Position numbers and translations under genes: made by a program. Shown here in pieces: positions 33,502 through 40,607 of a stretch of 64,000 nt of DNA (position 1 is its first letter; the number at the start of each line of letters is the position of its first letter). The stretch is from Gemmatimonadota bacterium (GTDB lineage Bacteria; Gemmatimonadota; Gemmatimonadetes; Gemmatimonadales; GWC2-71-9): positions 62,001-126,000 of the forward strand of contig JAJCZX010000038.1 of NCBI GenBank assembly GCA_029262195.1, given 5' to 3'. A model generated the notes under the pieces. The model did not search any database. It had not been told where the DNA came from and saw only the letters and a list, made by a program, of their open reading frames with translations.

Positions 33502-35511
33502 TTAACGCTGGCCGCGGGGATGGCCCAATTGGAATTTGATAACGTCCATAATCGACTGGAAATGCTTCTCCGTTGTATGGGTTTTGAGAACCTCTTTCGC
33601 GCGGGCACCAATCGCGTTGGCGTATTCGCGATCGTTCAGAATCCGTTCTATCACCTCTCTTAGGCGTGCCGGATCATTTGGAGGGATCAACCAGCCATTT
33701 TCCCCGTCCTTGATGTAATCGCTTGCCCCTTCGGGATCACTTACTATCGTTGGTTTCCCGAAAGCCATTGAATTGAGAAAGGTCTGCTGCCCACCCGAAT
33801 GCAGCAGGCCAGATTCAAGTGGTACGACATTCATCGTACAATTCGCTATGGCCCGCACGAATCCGGAATGCGAGTATCCCTGGATCTCAACGTTGCTCGG
33901 TACCGTTAGGCCTTTGAAAATCTCCGGGCGCGTCGCTCCAATTCTTACCGGGCAGTCAATGTCCTTTACCGCCTCAAAAAGAGTTGCGTAATCCCTGGCA
34001 AAGTTGCCGCCGCTAAAGATGTAGCCCTCATCTGCGGGAACAATTGATTCATCATCGAGGGTATGGTGGTATGGGACAAAATGAAGACGCGCTTCGTCAA
34101 GTCCGTATGCGGCGGCATAGTCACGTATCTCTCTGCTTGCCCAAACGATATAGGCTGCCACCGTTCGGCGTTCCAGGCGAAAGATTATGTTCTTTATCAG
34201 TCCGTGGAGAGGCGTCAAAGGCTTGTACCATAAACAATCGATACGAATGATCGGTGGCCGCTTAAAGGGTAGCAAGCCCGAAAGCACCGAGTAAAACAGG
34301 TCGCTCCTACCTTCACCCAACACGACGCAGTCGAAAGCATTTCCTTTGCGCCACATTCGCCAGCCCTGGATAAGCGCTCCCAACCCATGAGGGTTCCCTG
34401 TCGAATCGACTTTTTCAGTGTGCGACTCCCAGGTCTCACTTCGCTCCTGCCCGGGAGCGTTAGTCAGAATCTTGATCGGAGGCCTTGTGACAATCGCACC
34501 TCGGGTGCTTTCGGCGCCCGAGGTGCTCTCCCCCGCGCTCAGAATGTCAGCTGCTTCACCCACGGTAGCGAAGCGGACCGAAAACAGCCGTTTCATTTCG
34601 CTTACGAACTCTTCAATCTTCGAGTAAAGTTTTTCAACACCGTTGGCGTCCGAAGCGAAATCGTTGAGTCCAGCCATCAGAGTTGGGCTGTGCCAGGATA
34701 TCTCAACATGCTCGGTCCCATCTTCAATCAACCTCTTCGCCAGCCGAATCATATTTGCTACGGTTTCAGTCTCGGGAGTCAGGTGGAGTTTTTTGAAGCA
34801 TCCCGTTCTTGCGGCGAGCCCTCTGACCCTGAGAGTGCGTATCAATTTCCTATCCATTAGAGTCGAGACCGAATGCCAGGAGTCGAACGGGCGGCGCGTA
34901 TACCCTGACGACGAAGGAATCTCAATCAGGTCACCGTCAGGATTCGGGATCCGAAGGTCTCCGCCGCGAGAAATTCGATACCAGTGGTTGGGGGCTCCCT
35001 CGTAATCCGAGCCATTATCGTACTCGGTCCAGTCGATATATGGCGTTACCGATGAATCAACCGTATATCCGCATTCGAGAAGGGCTGCGACTGATTCCCT
35101 CCCCAGCCCGTATCGGCCGGCTCGAAAGGAGCGCGGCCGCGTTCCAAGATTGTTCTCCAGAAGGTCTGTCAGCGTCCGGAGTTTGGCCAATTGAAGATCG
35201 GCGGGGAGATTCTTCATCATGGTGTTCTGGCCAACCATCACTTCGTCCATCGGTGGTGTATTCCATGGATGGAGATGCCCTCCGATTTCAACGCCGTCTT
35301 CTCCAGCCACTGTCTTGATGATTTCCCTGGCCCGGGGATCTACCATAACCTGATAGGTAACGAAATAGGTAGGACGCCCCCCAAGTCTGCTCAGGAATTT
35401 CTGCAACTGCGGCAGTTGTTGAATGTTTTCGACCGTGAGGTCATCCCGAGTCGGAAGCCAGTTATCTTCTTCCGTATCGATGGTCATCAGAAGGAGGACT
35501 TCGGGACGCAT
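33502..35511 (-). CDS. Fusion of polysaccharide deacetylase-like and family 4 glycosyltransferase domains
   Basis: 669 residues in one frame. Residues 1 to about 325 form a NodB-like deacetylase domain with the first metal Asp in LLMTIDTEEDNW, the His motif EIGGHLHPWNTPP, the Arg segment SFRAGRYGLG and the late HVEISWHSP. Residues from about 365 form a GT-B transferase with FDCVVLGEGRSDLFYSVLSG, YIFSGGNFARDYATLFEAV and a C-terminal GGQQTFLNSMAFGKPTIVSDPEGASDYI. It suggests coupled deacetylation and glycosyl transfer on the same intermediate, exposing a free amine for later acylation. No signal peptide, so it is cytoplasmic. Confidence 0.87.
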   Translation of the reverse strand: MRPEVLLLMTIDTEEDNWLPTRDDLTVENIQQLPQLQKFLSRLGGRPTYFVTYQVMVDPRAREIIKTVAGEDGVEIGGHLHPWNTPPMDEVMVGQNTMMKNLPADLQLAKLRTLTDLLENNLGTRPRSFRAGRYGLGRESVAALLECGYTVDSSVTPYIDWTEYDNGSDYEGAPNHWYRISRGGDLRIPNPDGDLIEIPSSSGYTRRPFDSWHSVSTLMDRKLIRTLRVRGLAARTGCFKKLHLTPETETVANMIRLAKRLIEDGTEHVEISWHSPTLMAGLNDFASDANGVEKLYSKIEEFVSEMKRLFSVRFATVGEAADILSAGESTSGAESTRGAIVTRPPIKILTNAPGQERSETWESHTEKVDSTGNPHGLGALIQGWRMWRKGNAFDCVVLGEGRSDLFYSVLSGLLPFKRPPIIRIDCLWYKPLTPLHGLIKNIIFRLERRTVAAYIVWASREIRDYAAAYGLDEARLHFVPYHHTLDDESIVPADEGYIFSGGNFARDYATLFEAVKDIDCPVRIGATRPEIFKGLTVPSNVEIQGYSHSGFVRAIANCTMNVVPLESGLLHSGGQQTFLNSMAFGKPTIVSDPEGASDYIKDGENGWLIPPNDPARLREVIERILNDREYANAIGARAKEVLKTHTTEKHFQSIMDVIKFQLGHPRGQR

Positions 35512-35515
35512 CTCC

Positions 35516-36763
35516 CTAACCTGCCCCTCGAGAAAGCAGTCGGCCCACCCTTTTGAAGGGCCACTTCAACACCTGGCGAGAGAAAATTCGCAGGACAGCG
35601 AAGAACGGTCTGAGGTCATCCCTGGCGAACCATGCGGTTTCCTCAACACCCTCGAGCGATTGGAGCCACTCGAGCCATGTCATTTCGCCCTCCCGCACAT
35701 ACATCATTCCGGACTCGAAATCCTTGTCCTCGATCATCCACTTTCTACCGGAGCGCATTTCTATCGCGGGAACGGATTGCCCTGTCTTGTCCAGGTACAA
35801 CATCCTCACGACGTCCATTCCATTCCGATCCACGAAAAGCCGAAATGTCGAACCGATCCGAGGGTTGGGATCGAGCAACTTGTACTTCCCGTCACGTGCA
35901 TCATACCTGAACCCAATGTCCAGGATTCCGGTATATCCAATCTTTTCCATGAAACTGACAGTCTGGTCTTGAACTTCGGCGTTCTCTAAGACGATCCCAA
36001 GACTCGTTGCACCAACATGGATAGGCGTCTGACGGATTTTCTTCCCGGTCCCACCCCCCAGGCATCTGGAGTCGGCGTCGAAGTATCCGTTGTAAATCCA
36101 AATGGTGTCATCCTTCCCGGGGATATACTCCTGTACCATGAGGTTGTCCGCCCCGTGGGGAGAAAGAGCGTCGTACCAGTAAAGAAGGGCGTTCGAAGTT
36201 TCACAAATCACCATCTTTTTTCCGCATGCGGCGAATAATTTCCCCCCATCGATGGCTTTGAGAACAACCGGATACGTGGAATCATGGGACACTTTAACAA
36301 CGTCTTCACGGTTCCTTGTAAAAGTACATTCGGGAACGGGCAGGCCCATTTCTTTGGCCAGATGGTAATTGGACTGTTTGTCCGCCAGACGCCTGGTCAA
36401 CTCCGGGTCTTGCCGAGCAAACAGACAACATTCTTGAAGCTGATCGGCATGCTCGGCCATCATCATGGCGGTGTCGTCGGACGTCGCTATGACCAGGGGA
36501 AAGCTGGAAAAGCTTCGAGCGAGTTCCATTACCCGCTCTGCAACCTCAGGAGTCCCCGTGTGCAGGTCATCCCAAACCTCAACGCGGGAGAGGTAACGGC
36601 TTTTTGCTCCGGGAACTTCCGCATCATCGGTCACACCCAGCACGTCAATTCCCCACCGACCGAGGGACCTCGCTATCGCTAACCCGCCGTGATGAAGACC
36701 CAGAACAACGACCTTTGTAGTCGTATCAACGTCAAAAGGCATATTCGGTGGACTGGCACCCAT
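35516..36763 (-). CDS. ATP-grasp carboxylate-amine ligase, carbamoyl-phosphate-synthase-like
   Basis: 415 residues. The N-terminal preATP-grasp domain (VVVLGLHHGGLAIARSLGRWGIDVLGVTDD) is followed by the ATP-grasp fold: LADKQSNYHLAKEMGLPVP, the lysine strand YPVVLKAIDGGKLFAACGKK, MVQEYIPGKDDTIW and the metal site GILDIGFRYDARDGKYKLLDPNPRIGST. Such ligases activate a carboxylate as acyl phosphate and couple it to an amine. Its gene overlaps comB by one base, so the carboxylate may well be sulfolactate. The amine partner is unknown; amino sugars or amino acids are candidates. Confidence 0.87.
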   Translation of the reverse strand: MGASPPNMPFDVDTTTKVVVLGLHHGGLAIARSLGRWGIDVLGVTDDAEVPGAKSRYLSRVEVWDDLHTGTPEVAERVMELARSFSSFPLVIATSDDTAMMMAEHADQLQECCLFARQDPELTRRLADKQSNYHLAKEMGLPVPECTFTRNREDVVKVSHDSTYPVVLKAIDGGKLFAACGKKMVICETSNALLYWYDALSPHGADNLMVQEYIPGKDDTIWIYNGYFDADSRCLGGGTGKKIRQTPIHVGATSLGIVLENAEVQDQTVSFMEKIGYTGILDIGFRYDARDGKYKLLDPNPRIGSTFRLFVDRNGMDVVRMLYLDKTGQSVPAIEMRSGRKWMIEDKDFESGMMYVREGEMTWLEWLQSLEGVEETAWFARDDLRPFFAVLRIFSRQVLKWPFKRVGRLLSRGAG

Positions 36764-37506
36764 CAGATACTTTCAGCTCCAGCTTTTTCGGACGTAGTCG
36801 ATTCACATTTTACGATGCGGCCGTGGCTGAGAGTAAAGGCAATGTCCACATCATCCCAGTGTCCAAGCACAAAATCGAGGTCGTCGAGTTGGCCGCTATC
36901 ACGGAGGTACTTCACGCTCTTGGTAACGGTCCAGGCATCGTGGGCAGCATTTTTCCAACGATCAACGATCTCAACTGTGGCCGCGTTTTCCGATTCGAAC
37001 CCTCTGTCCATCAACGCACCCGCAACAGCAGCGCAACACATTTCATCCTCTTCGCGAAATTCTCCTCGTGTTGCAGCCCCAATTACCGCGACGCGACCTC
37101 CCTTGTTTTTCAGGTAATCAGCCGTGGCCGTGATGTTGCGCATGCAGGCTATGACGACATCGCTTCCACGCGCCGCCTCGCATATTAGCACAGTACCAGA
37201 CGTGGACAACAAGATTACGGGGCGCTCTGTATCGCTTCGAGCTGCCAGGTGGGCTGGACTGTTATTCAGATGGAAACCGTAAGGCATGTTGCCTCCAAGT
37301 TCCCCGGCAAGCAGAGGTCGGTCCAAACTTGCCGCCAGCGGCAAAGCCATTTCGATCGATTCCACTGGATAGCATTCATGTCCGTTTAAAACTGCCGAAA
37401 TCGCGGTGGTGGTCGCACGGATCACGTCGATGGCAACAATGGTGTGAGTGTGCCAATATTTTTCAGCTGAACTCGCGGAGGAGTCTATAATTACCGAAGG
37501 TTGCAT
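36763..37506 (-). CDS. comB: 2-phosphosulfolactate phosphatase ComB
   Basis: 247 residues. It dephosphorylates (R)-2-phospho-3-sulfolactate to (R)-3-sulfolactate, a step known from archaeal coenzyme M synthesis and bacterial sulfolactate formation. The family motifs are clear: VAIDVIRATTTAISAVLNG near the N-terminus, LLAGELGGNMPYGFHLNNSPAHL, VILLSTSGTVLI and VIGAATRGEFREEDEMCCAAV. It begins directly after comA with no spacing and overlaps the ATP-grasp gene by one base, so the three are strongly coupled. No other coenzyme M genes (comC, comDE) are present. Confidence 0.93.
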   Translation of the reverse strand: MQPSVIIDSSASSAEKYWHTHTIVAIDVIRATTTAISAVLNGHECYPVESIEMALPLAASLDRPLLAGELGGNMPYGFHLNNSPAHLAARSDTERPVILLSTSGTVLICEAARGSDVVIACMRNITATADYLKNKGGRVAVIGAATRGEFREEDEMCCAAVAGALMDRGFESENAATVEIVDRWKNAAHDAWTVTKSVKYLRDSGQLDDLDFVLGHWDDVDIAFTLSHGRIVKCESTTSEKAGAESI

Positions 37507-38337
37507 CTATTTCTCTTGACCCTCTATTCTGGACGGTCTCAATTTTTCTACTCGGAAAGCGTCCGAATGCAGGCCGCGACGATAAATCTCGACCCGCAGA
37601 ATTTCCTCCAACCGCACGTTACACAATCGGACCTCAGGGCCGAAATGGTTCATGAAAGCAAACTGACTCGGTTTATTGGGCGCTTCGAAGACCACTGTTT
37701 CGATTCCGTAGGCTTCAACAAAGCGTTCCGCAAAACCATAATCGAGTGCACCATCGTCGGCGAAGAGACCCACTGACTGAGCGTTCTCCCTGCCCTCCAC
37801 AACTATTTGGGTCGCGCCCGCATCCAGCCACGCCTGCCCCTGATCGATCAACTTTGTGACGGTTTCCTCTTCAAACGAACCAGTGTGTTTTTCACCGACT
37901 TCGAACTGAGCCTCCAGCCCCAGCTCTCTGATCACCGCCATCGTCGACACCGGGTCCACCTCAATGTCCGCAAACCCGACTCCGCATTCCACTCTGGTGG
38001 CGCCAAATTCGCAACAGAGTGCCAGGTACTCATGCATTTTTCCCTGCGCAACAGCTACCTCAAAGGGACCCCCACCGGTCACCGTTTTGATTCCCAATTC
38101 CTGCGCAACAGCGAACTTGCGGCGAGACACACCTTCGTCAGCTATCATCCAGCAAGCCATCGAAATCTTCAAAGTCTCGATCAGGTGGTGACTCTGGCGA
38201 AGATGTCCTTCCAATGTCCCGAGATGATATCCCGGATCAAACGGCGATGTGGCCGGGACCAACCGAGCCACGCCGAGGTCGTCAAGATACTTTTGAAGCG
38301 CTCCTTCGTTTCCGGCGCGTTCTTTTTTATTCTCCAC
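37507..38337 (-). CDS. comA: Phosphosulfolactate synthase ComA
   Basis: 276 residues, TIM-barrel enzyme adding sulfite to phosphoenolpyruvate to form 2-phospho-3-sulfolactate. Recognised by VTGGGPFEVAVAQGKMHEYL, GATRVECGVGFADIE, the strand VVEGRENAQSVGLFADDGALD, VVFEAPNKPSQFAFMNHFG and the C-terminal LCNVRLEEILRVEIYRRGLHSDAF, matching the conserved end of the ComA family. It overlaps the upstream ATP-grasp gene by 11 bases and abuts comB. Characterised bacterial relatives serve sulfolactate formation in Bacillus spores or alkene-linked coenzyme M synthesis; placement in a glycan operon is unusual. Confidence 0.92.
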   Translation of the reverse strand: MENKKERAGNEGALQKYLDDLGVARLVPATSPFDPGYHLGTLEGHLRQSHHLIETLKISMACWMIADEGVSRRKFAVAQELGIKTVTGGGPFEVAVAQGKMHEYLALCCEFGATRVECGVGFADIEVDPVSTMAVIRELGLEAQFEVGEKHTGSFEEETVTKLIDQGQAWLDAGATQIVVEGRENAQSVGLFADDGALDYGFAERFVEAYGIETVVFEAPNKPSQFAFMNHFGPEVRLCNVRLEEILRVEIYRRGLHSDAFRVEKLRPSRIEGQEK

Positions 38338-39445
38338 TTAGTACTTCCTCTCCAGACAACGGCGTTTCCGATTCCGCCCCGGCAAGTTCCGAACGGATCA
38401 GCAACCGTTCAAGCAATCTCGCTGCGACAGGGTGTTCGGCGCGATCGTGATCATTGTGATAGTGATGATGAATCCCGGGCGTCGTATTCACTTCGAGGAA
38501 CACGCCACCACTTTGAGCCAAAGACACCGAAGGATCTATCGTTAAGATATCCACTCCCACGAATTTCCCATCGAGTCTCGCAACAATTTTTCCTAGTTCG
38601 TCCACCAGCGCAGGTCCAACCAAATCAGTAATCGTCTCGTTGTACTCCGTCCTAACTTCATTAAAGTCCACAATCGAGAGAGGGATAGAACGCGTTAGAA
38701 TCGAAAGCCCCTCCCGGGGAACTGTGTCGAACCCCAAACCCTGTTGAGCCAAAGTCACCGCTGTGGTCCGATCCCGCACTTTCCGTGAACCTCCACCACG
38801 CGACGTTCGAATCAATTGTTCCAGTGTGCTTTTGCCATCGCAACTGACCCGTTCCCCTCTCCGCCTGACAGCGTGGACGAATTTTCCTTCAAGAAAAAGC
38901 AGCCGACATGATTCCCCCGCGATCATTCTCTCGACCAGAAAGCGGTCGGCGAAAAGCGAGGCCAGCAACGCGGCCTTTCGGTATTCTCGCGGAGTCTCAA
39001 TATGAGTCGTAATTCCAACCCCTGAACTTGAGCCACCTGCGGGTTTCACGACAAACGAACCGTTTGCCCAGGGCAGTTCGCCCACAACCCGGTTCGTGTC
39101 TTCCAGCGTATAACTCCCCACCGTTGGGACAGGGACACCACACTCCGTGGCAATACCAATCATCAATTCTTTATCGCCGGCGATCTCCAGAACCACCGGA
39201 TTATCCGCTTCGGTCACATGGGCTGCAATAGTGGTTTTAGCATTGCCCCGGGTGACACGCCAAATCGACTCTGTCACCTCCGTAAATTCTGCGCCGACCA
39301 TCCTGGCCGCCGACCTCCAGTAGTTTTTGTATTCAGGAATTCGGTCTTCAACATAGACCGTTTTGTCAAACCCGAGCGAACGCCACGCCAGCCGCCAGGC
39401 AAGGCGAGTCAATCGTCGCACACGAACGACCGGAGAAAGGCTCAA
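38327..39445 (-). CDS. ATP-grasp ligase resembling the cyanophycin synthetase ATP-grasp domain
   Basis: 372 residues. ATP-grasp features: DKELMIGIATECGVPVP, SFVVKPAGGSSSGVGITTHI (ATP-binding lysine and Gly-rich loop), DRFLVERMIAGESCRLLFLEGKFVHAVRRRGERVSCDGKSTLEQLI and the metal-binding GGVFLEVNTTPGIHHHYH. The E-x5-G-x-x-C-R-L-L segment with the following GDGK-type motif is like cyanophycin synthetase, but the Mur-ligase half of that enzyme is absent. It should form an amide between a carboxylate and an amine. It sits between the methyltransferase (4-base overlap) and comA (11-base overlap). Confidence 0.85.
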   Translation of the reverse strand: MSLSPVVRVRRLTRLAWRLAWRSLGFDKTVYVEDRIPEYKNYWRSAARMVGAEFTEVTESIWRVTRGNAKTTIAAHVTEADNPVVLEIAGDKELMIGIATECGVPVPTVGSYTLEDTNRVVGELPWANGSFVVKPAGGSSSGVGITTHIETPREYRKAALLASLFADRFLVERMIAGESCRLLFLEGKFVHAVRRRGERVSCDGKSTLEQLIRTSRGGGSRKVRDRTTAVTLAQQGLGFDTVPREGLSILTRSIPLSIVDFNEVRTEYNETITDLVGPALVDELGKIVARLDGKFVGVDILTIDPSVSLAQSGGVFLEVNTTPGIHHHYHNDHDRAEHPVAARLLERLLIRSELAGAESETPLSGEEVLSGE

Positions 39446-40284
39446 TCGTCCCTCTCGGTTCCTGGAGTGGCGATCAAGAAATAAATCGAATTGCCGCTCA
39501 CCAGTTCATCACCACTCCACCTTCGAAAACGCACCTCAAATCCGGCTTCTTCGACCATCGAATCAAAGTTGTGAACAAAGCTCTGGTCCTCCACTCGACG
39601 TTGTGAAGCAGACATATCGCGATTATCGAATTCCGGATTGGCAAGTCCCGAGAGGACCAGGAACCTCCGGGTGCGATCGGCCAGCATCGCCATCATCTTC
39701 GCAGCAGTTTCTTGATCCAGGTACATCAGTACGCCGGTACACATGACGATATCGAATTCGGCTCTACCGAATTTTTCTGGAACCTCAGATAGATCTCCAG
39801 CAACCAGCTCGACCTGCGAATTCTGCTCGCCAAGATAGCTTCGACCCTTTTCGATCGCGTACTCGTCAATGTCGATACCGGCGAACCTCTCGGCTCCGCA
39901 CAACAGGTCCTGCTCCAGGTGCCGCAAAAGGTACCCAAGGGAACAACCAACGTCGAGTATCGACTCGACCTGAGTCCGCGGGTCGACTCCGTTTTCCTGA
40001 AGGAATTTCTCCAGATCATCAAAAAGCATCTGGCGCGACGGATGAAGTTGCTCCGGCCCGAAACGAAGATCTATTTCATAGGTTTGGGCGTAGGCCAGGT
40101 GGTGTTTCCACAAAAACCGGTGAAATTCGTTTGGAGACGCTTCCTCAAGGTCTCGAAGTAACTCTGCCGCCCACCAATGCCGTGAAGAAACAGATTCCCT
40201 GCGTGCTAACCAGGCCGCAATCCCTTTTCGGAGTCCGACCGGCAAACCGGCACGCAAGGCGCGCTTCAACATACCGCCGCTCAA
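39442..40284 (-). CDS. SAM-dependent methyltransferase, first gene of the glycan operon
   Basis: 280 residues, class I methyltransferase: motif I SILDVGCSLGYLLRHLE, FAGIDIDEYAIEKGRSYL, and FDIVMCTGVLMYLDQETAAKMM. The N-terminal 100 residues are helical and may bind the acceptor. The TTG at 40284 has a GGAG sequence seven bases upstream and is preferred over the ATG at 40272. It is the promoter-proximal gene of the operon, about 154 bases after the predicted start of the sigma-54 promoter. The substrate is unknown; O-methylation of a sugar or of the sulfolactyl unit is possible. Confidence 0.85.
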   Translation of the reverse strand: MSGGMLKRALRAGLPVGLRKGIAAWLARRESVSSRHWWAAELLRDLEEASPNEFHRFLWKHHLAYAQTYEIDLRFGPEQLHPSRQMLFDDLEKFLQENGVDPRTQVESILDVGCSLGYLLRHLEQDLLCGAERFAGIDIDEYAIEKGRSYLGEQNSQVELVAGDLSEVPEKFGRAEFDIVMCTGVLMYLDQETAAKMMAMLADRTRRFLVLSGLANPEFDNRDMSASQRRVEDQSFVHNFDSMVEEAGFEVRFRRWSGDELVSGNSIYFLIATPGTERDD

Positions 40285-40607
40285 ACAGTTTCTCCGTGGA
40301 CTGGTTGTCGTGGGTCTAGCCGCGCACGGGGACGTATCTCCGGATTCACCATCCGGGCCTTCGGTCCCCTACTCGCTGCAGATTCAATATGGGTATCTCC
40401 CACGGGCATACGCGTTTTTCCTGATGCTTGAGTTGGTCCGCACGTTAAGGCAATGGCCGTGCCAATCAACCCACCAGCCAAAAAGGTAGTAATAATGCGA
40501 GAATTACGGCTTTGGCAATCCGGTTTTCATGGCGGAAGTAAGCTGACCAGCGCCAGTGTTGCGGGGGCGCTACATCCCAACAGCCCTATTTGTGGAAGTC
40601 CGCACCG
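40285..40607. other. Non-coding promoter region of the glycan operon
   Basis: 323 bases without a convincing gene. A minus-strand frame of 66 codons (40281-40481) lacks a ribosome site and overlaps the sigma-54 promoter, so it is treated as non-coding. Upstream of the promoter (40466-40607) there is room for activator-binding sites, but I see no strong palindrome. The 154-base leader between promoter and first gene is long and could carry regulation. Confidence 0.6.
40449..40465 (-). promoter_or_regulatory. Near-perfect sigma-54 (-24/-12) promoter
   Basis: Minus-strand sequence TTGGCACG-GCCA-TTGCC. It matches every specified position of the YTGGCACGrNNNTTGCW consensus except the last, and the GG and GC doublets are 10 bases apart as required. 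Transcription would start near 40438 and read through the 17-gene block ending at 21358. The sigma factor gene itself is in this window at 12030. Confidence 0.8.

Noticed and set aside
36763-38337. Complete coenzyme M pathway
   Set aside because: Only comA and comB are present; no sulfolactate dehydrogenase (comC) or sulfopyruvate decarboxylase (comDE) is encoded in the window.
40281-40481. 66-codon minus-strand frame, with a neighbouring frame coding a hydrophobic run
   Set aside because: No ribosome site, and the near-perfect sigma-54 promoter is inside it. A +1 frameshift at a T-run could join the two frames into a membrane-like peptide, but there is no start codon for the upstream part.
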